From Brasenia schreberi (lineage: Eukaryota > Streptophyta > Magnoliopsida > Nymphaeales > Cabombaceae), in assembly GCA_036023115.1 (NCBI GenBank), contig JAYKKT010000059.1:1764501-1828500 (forward strand): a stretch of 64,000 bases of DNA, given 5' to 3'. Below the pieces are notes generated by a model. It saw only the letters and a program-made list of their open reading frames with translations. It was not told the DNA's origin and did not search any database. Of this stretch, positions 29,627-42,500 are shown piece after piece. The position numbers were made by a program, and so were the translations under genes. The stretch's first letter is position 1. Every line of letters starts with the position of its first letter.

Positions 29627-32600
29627 AACTCCGCCAATGGAAGGGATGGTCCCAAGCCCGATTAAAGGAGGAGGGTTGTGTTATGCTTCCGACAGTCGGC
29701 ATAAAACTTTGTCGAATTTTTATATTATGGATTAAACAAATTATGAGTATTGCTTTGGAGCATCCCCGCCTAACGACATGCTCTAGAACTCGAATACAAT
29801 GATAAGTAAGAGCTATTACATTTTCACTTAAATATAGTGAATCAATTGCATAGAGGGTTTCCACATCATGGACGGGTGTGAATAAAGAAGTTAGTCTCTC
29901 TGCATTGCTGCTCGAATGTAGTGAATAATTTACAAAGAGGGTCTCCGCATTTTCAATATAGACGGATGTGAGTGGTAAGGAAAGCTAGTCTTAGATAATA
30001 ATATTCGTATGGGTTCTTGGAATATATAGATAACTATGATTCGAAGAAAGATTCATATTGTATGTTTATAAGAGATAAAGTGAGTTGGAGAAAAAGCAAA
30101 GGAGATATAGAGAATACGTTTTAAATTATGGTAATCAGGTAAAGAAAAGGTTTGAAACGCAGTTGGTATTATCATAAATAAAGATTTAAAGGATAGTGTA
30201 GTATACATACAATAAAACGTAACCGAATCAAATTAGTGTTAAAAGCAGAGGTTTTGAATATAGTTTATGCTTACGCACCCAAGTAGGACTAGAAGATAGT
30301 ATAAAAACAGCTTTTTGGGAAGAGTTAGATAAGGTGATTCAAAGGATTTCACAAAGAGAGATGATTTGTTTAGGAGGAAACTTAAATGGACATGTAGGTA
30401 AAGAGATATTAGGATATCAAGGTATTCATGGAAACTTTGGTTTTGGGGATATAAATGAGAAAGGTAGGAAGATTTTAAATTTTGCTATGAAATTTGATCT
30501 GTTTTATAGTCAATACAATCTTCAAAAAACGAGATGAACATCTAATTACTTATAAGAGTGGCTTATCACACACACAAATTGATTATTTTATTTATAGAAA
30601 AAAGACAGCGTAATGTAAAGATTGCAAGGTAATTCAAAGAGAAAGATTAACCACCCAACATCAACTTTTAGTTATGAATTTACAAATAAAAAAATAAACA
30701 AAGAAGAAAAGAGTGCATCGAGCTATTCATAGTAAATGGTACAACCTCAAAAGCGAGAAAGAAGATATACTTAAACAGGAAATCCTTCAAGGAAATGTTT
30801 GGAATTATGTTGGTACACCTTGTGATATATGAAATAATATGGCTATACATATTACGAAAGTGGCGAAAGATGTGTTAGGTAAATCTAAGGGAAGTGTACC
30901 GACACAAAAAGAAGCTTCGTGGTAGAGTGAAATAGTGCCAAATAAAATCAAGACAAAAAGGGTATGTTACAAATTACATTATGCTAAGAAAACTAGCGAA
31001 ACCTTAGAGGCTTATAAGAAAGCAAAGAAGAAAGCGAAAAAGACCATCAGTGAAGCACAAGCTAAAATTTGAGATGATTTATATAAAAAACTTAACTCAA
31101 AAGAAGGTGAAAGAGATATTTTTAGGATAGCTAGGGCTAGAGATAAGAAAAGTAAAGATCTTAATTCTGTTAGATGCAGCAAAGACGAGGATGAAAAACT
31201 CTAGTGGCAAATGATGATATAAGAAATATATGGAAAAACTATTTTTATAAAATTTTTAATGAAAATAAATATGTTAGTATTAACTTAGGAGAGTTAGCCA
31301 AATCATAAAAGCATATAAACCACAATTTATACCGACGTATTCAAAAGAATGAAGTCAAAGAGGTTCTAACACATGAAGGGTGATAAATCGGTAAGATCAG
31401 ACACCATTCTTATAAAAGTTTGGAAAATACTAGGAGAAATAGGAATCACTTGGCTCACAAGACTGTTTAATGAAATATAGAAAAACCAAAAGATGCGCAA
31501 GGAATGGAGAGCGAGTATAGTTTTACCCATATATAAGAACAAGGGAGACATTTATAATTGTATGAATTATTGGGGTATGAAGTTAATGAGTCATACTATG
31601 AAATTATAGGAAAGAATTATCGAATGTAGTTTAAAAAAGTAACGAGTACAACACAAAATCAATTTGGATTCATGCAAGGCCGATCTACTGTTGAAGCGAT
31701 TCACCTTTTGAGACATCTTATGGAATATTTTAGAGAAAAAAAGAAAGACCTTCACATGATATTTATTGATCTAGAAAAAACTTACGATAGGGTATTGATG
31801 GAGGTTATTTAGAGAACCTTGGAAAAAAAGAAGTATCCAATTGACATACATAAACCTTATAAAAGACATTTACGATGGTACAAAAACATGTGTGAGGACT
31901 TATGAATGAATGACAGACTTCTTTGAAGTTAATATTGGGTTACATCAAGGATCAACTTTAAGTTTATACTTATTTATAACGGTGATTGATGAGTTAACAA
32001 AACATATTCAAGATGAAGTACCTTGGTGTATGTTATTTCAACATGACATTGTGTTAGAGGAGGAGTCTAAGGAAAAACTTAATAGAAAATTAGAACTATT
32101 GAGAAGAACAGTAGAAAGCAAAGGCCTTCGACTTAGTAGAACAAAAATAGAATATATGGAATGTAAGTTTGATCATTTGGTTACTTTAGAGGACATAAAA
32201 GTTAAAATTGACACATATTGCATCCCTAAAAGGAAATTTTTAAATACCTAGAGTCAATTTTTCAGAGTGATGAAAGAATTGATGGAGATGTTACACATAA
32301 AATTAATGCTAGTTGGTTAAAATGGAGAGGAGCATCAAGTATTCTTTATGATAAGAAGATACCATTAAAGTTAAAAGGTAGATATTATAAAGCAACAATT
32401 AGACCTATCATGTTTTATGGTGTTGAGTGTTGGGCAGATAATCATTAACATGTACAAAAGATGTCTCTGACAGAAATGAAGATGTTGATATGGATGAGTG
32501 GTCATACAAGAAAAGACCGTATACATAATGAGGTTATTAGAAATAAATTAGGAGTGACACCAATAGAGGATAAAATGAGAGAATATCGTTTAAGATGGTT

Positions 32601-32769
32601 TGAACATATAGAAAGAATATCAAAAGAATAACCTATAAGAAGGTACAAAAAAACTAAATTTGGAAAGTATTAAAAGAGCTAGAGGACAATGACACGTGAT
32701 AGGGCTCTGTGGAAACATAGAATCCATGTAGTTGACCCCGTCTAGTATGGAAAAAACCTTAGTTGTTGT
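29627..32769 (+). mobile_element. RTE LINE copy 1, near full length, decayed
   Basis: The element starts with the shared 5' leader (ggtcccaagcccgattaaag) and ends ccatgtagttgaccccgtct...ttagttgttgta. It is flanked by 13-base repeats AGTTGGACTCTTT (29614-29626) and AGTTAGACTCTTT (32770-32782). The frame codes endonuclease pieces (LGGNLNGHVGKE, GDINEKGRK) and then reverse transcriptase ([20 protein letters not shown]). There are many stops and frameshifts, and the catalytic FADD of other copies reads FQHD here. It is an inactive, old insertion. Confidence 0.93.
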
Positions 32770-32853
32770 AGTTAGACTCTTTTCTGAATGTAATGATTCT
32801 AGCATCTAAAAAGCATTAAATGAAGTTTTTAGAGGTTTCCAAAGATAGGATAT

Positions 32854-35550
32854 TGTTAAGAGAAATTGTCAGGGCTCAGAAGGCCCATCAGCTAAGGTTC
32901 GCTTGGTCTAGTTAGGGTCCAGCGGGCCGTTAGGGTTAAACTGGCCGACTATCCTTCTAGTTATTGGATGGTGGCAAATGTTCCTATTTTACTCTATAAA
33001 AGCATCCAAAGGCTACCCTTCTAGCCATTGGATGCTGAGAAACGTCCCTATTCTCCTTAAAAGTAACTATTGTGCTCCATTGTAGAATGTCATCTTCAGT
33101 TTTACAAAATATTTTACTTAGAAAATTTTTTTGAATTTTTTTTATGTTATTCACAACTAAAAATCTTTGGACGCAAGTGTTTTGTGTTTGTCAATAAAAA
33201 TGATAAACTTTCTCCATGTGCTATTGAATGTATTTTTTTAAGATATGACATAAATAAGAAAGGATATAGGTGTTACGATCAAAAAATGATAAAATGTATG
33301 TGTCTAGAGATGTAAAATTTCTTAAAAAAGAGTATTATTTCAATGAAGTTTCTGTCAACATATTTAATAATAAAAAATACTTCTTTTGTTTGATATGTTA
33401 GATGATGGCATAAATCTCGAGCAACAAGACAAAGAGAATATAGATCACAAAAGTTTATTCCCATTGAGAAATATCATCTCACCATTTGATAGAGTTTATG
33501 CTAGACGAACTTCTGAATTTATAGAACCTTCACTAAGAAGATCAAATCGTGAATCTATAACCCTGAAAGATTTGTATTCTATCAAAGTTTCTCATCAAAT
33601 CATAGAGTTCTTGTAACCTAATCACTGTCAAGGAACCAAAAACATATAAGAAAGCTATACAATCTAGAGACTGGATTGATGCCATGAATATTGAGTTAGA
33701 TGCCTTAAATAAGTCACAAACATGGAAAATTATTAGTAGGTCAAATGCTAAAAAGGCCTATAGGATGCAAATGAATTTACAAAATAAAGATTAAGATTGA
33801 TGGTATTCTAGAAAGATACAAGACTCGATTGGTGACAAAAAAATATTCATAAGAATATAGAATAGATTATGAAGAAACTTTTAACCCTTTAGCGAGAATA
33901 ACAACAATTAAAACCCTTGTTGTCTTAATCACAATTAGAAATTGTAAATAATTTAGATGGACATCAAAAATGCATTCTTAAATGGTTGGTTAAAAGAAGT
34001 TTACATGGACCCACCTCCAGGACTCAATGTTCACTAAATCAAGTTATTCGCCTTAAAAAAGTTATCTATAGTCTTAAACAAGTACCAAGGCCTGTTTTGA
34101 CAAAATGAATGAGTTCTTGACTAACTTTGGGTTTGCTACATGTTACACAGACACAACACTGTTTTTAAGAAAATATATGTTATAGGAATTGTGATATTAC
34201 TACCATATGTTAATGATATGCTCATTACTGGAGATAATATGGTGGTAATCAATGTAAGCAACTCTTGGGAAGGAGTTCGAAATGAAAGACCTTGGATCTT
34301 TAAGATACTTCTTGAGAATAGAGGTAATCCGTGACAACAAATGTATGTTCTTATCTCAAACAAAATTTGCTATACATGTGTCAAGGACAAGAATCACATG
34401 ACAAAACAACACAAACTCTTGATGTATTAAACCAGAAATTGAGACTTAATGATGGGGAACCATTGGTTGATCTCACCCCTTATAGACAAATGATTGGAGC
34501 ATTGACATATCTAACAATCACATGCAGTATATATTATAAGTCAATTCCAACATGTACCAACAAAACACATATGAGAGCTAAATATTGTAAGCCAATTCCA
34601 CATGCACCAACAACAACACATATGAGAACCGTAATGAGAAAAGTCAAATATGTGAAAAATATGATTGATAAAGGAGTTTCTTTTTTCTTCATCTTCTTTG
34701 AATCTTATTGCTTATATAGATATTGATTGGATATGTGATGTAAATGATAGACACTCTATCATAGGTTTTGTGTATTTTTACGTGACTTTCCATTCTCTTG
34801 GAAGTGTAAGAAACAATAAAAGGTGTCACTTTCATCTACAGAAGTTGAGTACACAGTGATGACAACTACTACGACAGAATTGACATGACTTATGCGACTC
34901 TTACGAGATCTACATGTCAAGCTTGAATCCACACCTCACAAGAGTAAAATATATATTGCTTACAACAACACATTTCATGAACACATGCATATAAAGATGG
35001 ATTGTCACTATGTACGTGAAGAGTATCGCATATAAAGATAGATTGTCACTATGTACATGAAGAGTATCTACAAGGACATCTCAACTTACAGTTTGTACAA
35101 ACCGAGTACCAACTTGTTGATATTTTCACTAAGTCTCTCCGAGCACCGCGATTTCAAGTACTTTCTAGCAAAGTGTCAGTCATCTCCCTGTCGGTTTGAA
35201 GGGTGTGTTAAGAAAAACTGTTAAGACCATCAAGTCGTTAGGGTTAACCTGGCCCAATGGTAGTTAGCTAGTCAGGACCAGCATCCAACATCTACCCTTC
35301 TAACCATTGGATGCTCGCCCACATCCCTATTCTCCTTTATAAAAGCACCTATTGTGCTCCATTGTAATCTAAGCCTTTGAAGCTCTTGTTTGTTCAAAAA
35401 TAAACTTTGCTTTGTTTATATTGAGTGATTTCTATTGAGTTTGAGGGATTCTTGGAGTCCAAAGTCTTTGTGGAAGTGTTTAAGACACTTCGTGTGAACC
35501 ATCAAGGTTATTGAAAAATCATCAAGAAGCTGATTTCATTATAGATACCA
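32854..35550 (+). mobile_element. Decayed Ty1/copia element with both LTR starts
   Basis: The 5' LTR starts TGTTAAGAGAAATTG (32854) and breaks off near 33088. The 3' LTR starts TGTTAAGAAAAACTG (35206); the two share ctattgtgctccattgta and cccttctagccattggatgc-like strings. Between them lie the integrase C-terminal part (about 33120-33300, KIFGRKCFVF and KKGYRCYD), reverse transcriptase (about 33640-34330; the catalytic YVDD reads YVND, near LLPYVNDMLITGDN) and RNase H (about 34700-34860, DVNDRHSIIGF). gag, protease and most of integrase are deleted, and many stops interrupt the rest. The 3' LTR end is approximate. Confidence 0.85.
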
Positions 35551-36540
35551 GATGAGAAATTGTCAAAATTCATTCTTTCCGAAATATAGGTTTGGTTAGA
35601 TGCATGGATCAAGAAGGATCTTTAAAAACAGACTTTCCCTGCCATATTTTGTTAACCAGTTAATGACGCTACATGGAGGCCCAAGGGGAGATAATCTTGG
35701 GGAAGAACCCTTGTCACATGGCCTTTTTTCAAGAAAAACCCCCTCTCTCTCCATATATGAGAGGATCTATACTGCAAGTTCTGGCGGTAGCTCTGAACTA
35801 CTTTTACCAAAGGGTGGCGTATAGAGGGAGAATCCAGACCAGAGGAGCAATAACTTTAACATCGTGCTAGGTAACTGCATGGATTGGTGATGGCGAGTGC
35901 TTCTTTCTGAAGAAGAATACATCATGACCTTCTGCAACAAGGAGTGACCGACGCGCATGACCCAAACGAACGGATGGAGAAAAGCAGTGGCTACGAGAAA
36001 GATTTTCCTGATACCCGGCGGTACCAAATTCCAAACACATAGATGGTGGAAACTCCACCGTCCAGGTGCATTCGTTGAACCGGAACTGCCAAGTTCTTGA
36101 AAGATAAGGCATCTTATCTAAAAATTTAATGCTTTACTAGGCAGCAAGCGAACCAGAAGTAGGCGAGCTAGCATTTTATGCGATTTGTGACGCCTACAAT
36201 AGACCCTTCTACCATGTCATTGCTGCCTTACTATCTTATGGGATTTCCTGATCTTAAATCGAACTCTTGTTAACTCTTCTATTTTTTTTTGCCGAATAAG
36301 ATTTCAACTTTGCGTCAACAATAGATATTGAGTAAAACACAACTTAGTAGTATTCTCACCACATGACTAAGACACTTATTAGTCCTATTTACAGGAACAA
36401 TTAAATAGCAACAAGAAATGGAAAAGGATACAAGAAGATTCTTGTGACCAGCAGTAGCAAGACAAAAACAATTAAAACAGATTGCCTGAAAATTCTTGGA
36501 TATAGCAACAAGAAATGGAATATTTATACCTAAAATGGCA
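35551..36540. other. 3' flank of GPAT9, nothing else recognised
   Basis: Presumed 3' UTR and terminator region of the minus-strand GPAT9 gene at the right side. Open frames on minus at 35767-36112 have no recognised similarity. Confidence 0.45.
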
Positions 36541-39500
36541 TCACCTTTCCTCCAATCGTCTAAGCACCGATTCCGCAAAAATTTTCTGCCTGGAAAAGAA
36601 TACAAGATAAACCAATGAATGAAGCATAACGCAAATATAATGCAATTACATGGACTTTATATTGCAAAGTTAAATACAAAGATGGCATCAACATAAGCAG
36701 ACAAGTTCGGCATTTGTGCAGCATATCCGTATCTTTAAGGATCTAACTGCATCCTAGCTTAGTTTGAAGTGCAGTTGTAATTGACATTTGTTAGTAGTCA
36801 ATCCCTATGTCACACAGACACCTCTGAGGTGGAGTGTTGGCCCCGACAGTGGTGCGACACCAATACCGTATCGGTGTGGCACCACAGGGTGTCATGAAAT
36901 TTGGACACGGTCAACGTGTCGAAGCAGATTCTAGGTGTGGTCAACATGTCACAGTCCATATGTGTCCTAGGTCATCTGGTATAAAAGGATCTCAGCCTTC
37001 ACGTCCCATGCTATTCGGCTGCAACCCTCATTCCTCTTCTTCGATGCTCTGCGGCTGCAACCCTCTCATGCCACCTCTTCAGCTCCACTCTCTCCCGCAT
37101 TTTCACTACCAGCTGCAGCCATCTCTACCATCCAATAATCGATTGGCGGCGGCTGCAACCCTCGTTCCTCTTCGCCTCCCACACTCTGCGGCTGCAAGTG
37201 GAGAGGGCCTCTGACTGCAGCAAGGGTTCAAATCCCATCGGCATAACCTTCTTGTGCAAGCTGATGGCCAGCAGAGACCCTGTGAACTAATATTATATCC
37301 TCAAAATTTTACGCTTGGTTGTTTCAATTCCTAGGTAGTTTCTTTGAGTTGACTCTTTTTTGTATATTTTATTTGAAAAAGGATGAAGGTAATCATCTTT
37401 TGCAAACATGCTGATGAGATTATCTTGTCATGGTGTCTCTTTTTCCTTTCATAGGTTCTAAATACTTCTAAGGGTTTGGTGATTGTGGAGCTATACAAAG
37501 ACGCATCTCCAGAAACAGTGGATAAATTCCTTGACTTGGGTATGTTCGATTTGGTATCTTTTCCCTTCTAATTTAGCCAAGTCTTCGCTTTTATGAAGCC
37601 CTTGTCTTCTTGTAGCATCTTCTTTCATCGTCATCATCATCTCATGTTGAAAACTCAATATGGTGAGGATTTTGGTTTGAGTGGGACTAATGCACTCTAG
37701 TCATATAGTGAGGATTTTATGAAACCCTTGTCTTTGCAATTATATCAATGTTATCACTGACTCCATCCATTATCAATTTGACACGATATGTTTCTGACTA
37801 TTAGTGTTGTTTTTGTTTTTCAATCATATTGTCAAATTGTGAATTGAGTTTATCCTAATTCTTCCAAGTAGCCGACAATGAAAAAGGAAACAGAGTATTA
37901 ATTGGGACAGGGAGTTCTCAAAGTGTTCCTTCAAGTTTTGGATCAACAACAAAACCTTCAATTTCAACACCTCATGATAATGTACTATTATGTGCAAAAG
38001 GGAGAATCATATAAAGGTAGTGGACGTAATACACATTTTATGTGTAAACTTTGCAACATGTGTTTTACAGGATCGTATACTATAGATAAAGGGCATCTTT
38101 TGAAATTATCAAAACATGGTATAAGAGCATGTCCGAATGTGGATGAGAATTTACAAAGACAATTAATGAAAAAGCAAGATAAGTATGAAAAGAAGAACGA
38201 AATGAGTGAAAAAAGGAACAAATATTCCATTATTTCGTGGATACAAAGAAGATACGGAAAAGAAAAGAAAGTTAATGTAAAACGAGTTTAAAGATTTTAG
38301 AGGAGCAATTGAAAAATCATTTAATGCAGTTGGAAAGGAGGAGATGAATATAAAGTTTGGAAAAAAAATTCTCATCAAGTTTACTTCCTTTTAATGTAGC
38401 AATAAATCCATATTAGAAAGATTTTAGAATTGTAATTTACATGATGAAGTTTCTCAAAGTTCTAAAAAATTGTGAACCATGATTCTTAAAGAAGAAAAAA
38501 ACAATATTGAAAGTCTTTTAGAATATAAGAAGTTTTCATGAGAAACTAATGATGTTTTATCTTGTTTATGAAGGATAGAGTGATATTCAAAGGCATCCTC
38601 TCATTAATTTTATTGCTTATCCAATTAGTGGTCTTAACTCTGCCCATGTAAGGAATCACCCTTGCATGGCCGATCCCAAGCCCGAATAAAGGAGGGTTGT
38701 GTTAGGCTTTTGACAGTTAGCATAAAATTTTGTCGGATTTTTATACTATGGATTACACAAATTATGAGCATTACTTTACTGCGTCCCCACCTAGCGACGT
38801 GATGTAGAGTCCAAATACAATGAAAAGTAAGCAAGGGTCACTATATTTTTCGCCCGGATGTAGTGAATCAATTACAGAGAGGGTTCCCACATCATGAATG
38901 GGTGTGGGAAAAGAAATTGGTCCAATTACATTGTCGCCCGAATATAGTGAATAAATTACAGAGAGTCTCCGCATTTTTAATATGAATGGATGTGAGGGGG
39001 TAAGAAAGCTAGTCCTAGATATTAAGATTCGTATTGGTTCTTTGAATATCAAAACATTGTTTGGTAAGCTAATTGAGGTGGTGGATACTATGATTCGGAG
39101 AAAGATTCATATTCTATGTTTACAAGAAACAAATTAGGTTGAAGAAAAAACAAAAGAGATTGAGGATATAGGTTTTAAATTATGGTACTCAAGTAAGGAA
39201 AAGACTCGAAATAGAGTTGGTATTGTTATAAATAAATACTTAAAGGATAGTGTAATAGATATACAATGATATATGGTGACCGAATCATGACGTTAAAATT
39301 AGTGTTAGGAGCAGAGGTTTTGAATATAGTTTATGCTTACGCACCCCAAGTAGGATTAGAAGATAGTATAAAGACAACTTTTTGAGAAGAGTTAGATAAG
39401 GTGATTCAAAAGATTCCACAAAGGGAGATGATTTATGTAGGAGGAGACTTAAATGGATATGTCGGTAAAGAGGCATTAGGATATCAAGGTATTCATGAAA

Positions 39501-42500
39501 ACTTAATTTTAACGAAATGAACATTTAATTACTTATAAGAGTGGCTTATCACAAACACAAATTGATTACTTTATTTGTAGAAAAAAAGATAGAACGTGTT
39601 GTAAAGATTGTAAGGTAATTCAAGGAGAAAGCTTAACCACCCAACATCGACTTTTAGTTATGGATTTACAAATAAAAAAATGGACAAAGAAGAAAAGAGT
39701 GCATCAAGCTATTGAGACTAAATGGTGGAACCTCAAAAGCGAGAAAGAAGATATATTTAAACAAAAAGTCCTTCAAGGAGATGTTTGGAATTATGTTGGT
39801 ACATCCTGTGATATGTGGAACAATATGGCTATACATATTAGGAAAGTGGCGAAAGATGTGTTAGGTGTATCTAAGAGAGGTGTACCGGTACAAAAAGAAG
39901 TTTGGTGGTGGAGTGAAGTAGTGCAAAATAAAATCAAGGCAAAGAGGGCACGTTACAAATTACATCATACTAAGAAAACTAATGAAATTTTAGAGGCTTA
40001 TAAGAAAGCAAAGAAGGAAGCGAAGAAAGCCGTGAGTGAAGCAAAAGCTAAAATTTGAGAGGATTTATATAAAAAACTTAACTCAAAAGAGGGTGAAAGA
40101 GATATTTTTATGATAGCTAAGGTTAGAGATAAGAAAACTAAAGATCTTAATTATGTTAGATGCATCAAGGACGATGATGAAAACATTCTAGTGGCAAATG
40201 ATGATATAAGAAATAGATGGAAAAACTATTTTTATAAATTTTTTAATGAAAATAAAGATGTCAATATTAGCTTAAGAGAGTTAGCAAAATCAGAAAAGTA
40301 TATAAACCATAATTTCTACCGACGTATTCAAAAGAATGAAGTCAAAGAAGCTCTTAAACATATAAAGGGTGGTAAATCGGTAGGACCAAATAATATTCCT
40401 ATAGAAGTTTGGAAAATACTAGGGGAAATAAGAATCACTTGGCTCAAAAGACTATTTAATGAAATATGGAAAAACCAAAAGATGTACGAGGAATTGAGAA
40501 CAAGTACACTTATACCCATATATAAGATCAAGAGAGACATTCAAAATTGTGAGAATTATCGAGGTATCAAATTAATGAGCCATACTATGAAATTATGGGA
40601 AAGAATTATCGAACATAGGTTAAGACAAGTATTAAGTACAATAGAGAACCAATTTGGATTCATGTCAGGTAGATCTACTGTTGAAGCGATTCACCTTTTG
40701 AGACGTCTTATGGAACATTTTAGAGCAAAAAAGAAAGACCTTCACATGATATTTATTGATCTAGAAAAAACTTTTGATAGGGTACCGAGGGAGGTTCTTT
40801 GGAGAACTTTGGAAAAAAGAGGTATCCCATTGACATACATTAACCTTATAAAAGACATGTATGATGGTACAAAAACATGTGTGAGGACTCATGAAGGAAC
40901 GCCAGATTTCTTTGAAGTTAATATTGGGTTACATCAAGGATCAACTTTAAGTCCATACTTATTTATAATGGTGATTGATGAGTTAACAAAACATATTCAA
41001 GATGAAGTACTTTGGTGTATGTTATTTGCAGATGACATTGTATTAGTGGAGGAGTCTAAGGAAAAAGCTAATAGAAAATTGGAACTATGGAGAGAAACAT
41101 TAGAAAGCAAAGGCCTCCGACTTAATAGAACAAAGACAGAATATCTGGAATGTAAGTTTGATCATTTGGTTACTTTAGAGGACATAGAAATTAAAATTGG
41201 CACACATTGCATCCCTAAAAGGAAAGTTTTAAATACTTAGCGTCAATTATTCATAGTGATGAAGAATTGATGTAGATGTTACGCATAGAATTAATGGTGG
41301 AGGAGCATCAGGTAATCTTTATGATAAGAAGATACCATTAAAGTTAAAAGGTAAATATTATAGAGCAGCAATTATACCTGCAATGTTTTATAGTTTTGAG
41401 TGTTGGGCTGTTAACCATCAACATGTACAAAAGATGTCTGTGACAGAAATGAAGATGTTGAGATGGATGAGTGGTCATACAAGAAAAGACCGTATACATA
41501 ATGAGGTTATTAGAAACAAATTAGGAGTGACACCAATAGAGGATAAAATGAGAGAATATCATTTAAGAAGGTTTGGACATATAGAAAGAAGATCAAAAGA
41601 AGAACCTTTAAGAATGTATGAAAAACTTAATTTGGAAAGTATTAAAAGAGCAAAGGACAACCACAAAAGTGTTGGAAAGAAACAATAAAGAATGATCTAG
41701 CTTATTATGAGTTAACTGCTAACATGGCAACCGATAGGGATATGTGGAAACAAAGAATCCATGTAGCCGACCCCGTCTAGTATGGGAAAAGGCTTAGTTG
41801 TTGTTGTTGTTGTTGTTGTTGTTAGTGATTGCAATAGATAAGGAAGGCATGTTGAGATGGATGAGTGTTCCCATAAGGAAAAACTCTATACATAATAAGG
41901 TTATTAGAAATAAATTGAGAGTATCATCAATAAGGAAAGACGACCCAAGGACGCTCCTGTAAGAAGATTGAAAATTAAATTGTGAAAATGTTAAAAGAGA
42001 AAGAAGATACTACAAAAGTGTTGGAAAGAAAATAAAGAATGATCTAGTTTATATTGAGTTAACTGCTACCATGGCACTTGATAGGGCCCTATGGAAACAA
42101 AGAATCCATGTAGCCGACCCCATCAGTATGGGAAAATACTTAGTTGTTGTTGTAATCAATAAGGAGGCAGAAGTAGCATCTACGTCAATGATCTCTCAAA
42201 AATGAGATAAAAAATCCGGAAAGGAGATTAGCAACAGGCTACAGTCCTAGTCTCGAAGTTCTTTGCTTGGGTTGTTTCAAGCCCTTGAAAGGTGGTGTCT
42301 CCAAGTTACCAGTCCAAAGATCCTAATAACCTATAAACCATCCCAACAAAATTGCTGAAAACAAAAGCCTAACGTTGTAATTATATTCTATATGAAGATA
42401 TAAAAGATTTTGCAAGATGCAAAGGACTTGCAAGTCTAAACTGCAAATATTTACAAGTGCAACTTTATCATGAGCCAAAAGAAGTTTACCATTTCCATTG

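Noticed and set aside
35767..36112. Minus-strand open frames as a possible gene downstream of GPAT9
   Set aside because: No recognised domain and no conserved splice structure.
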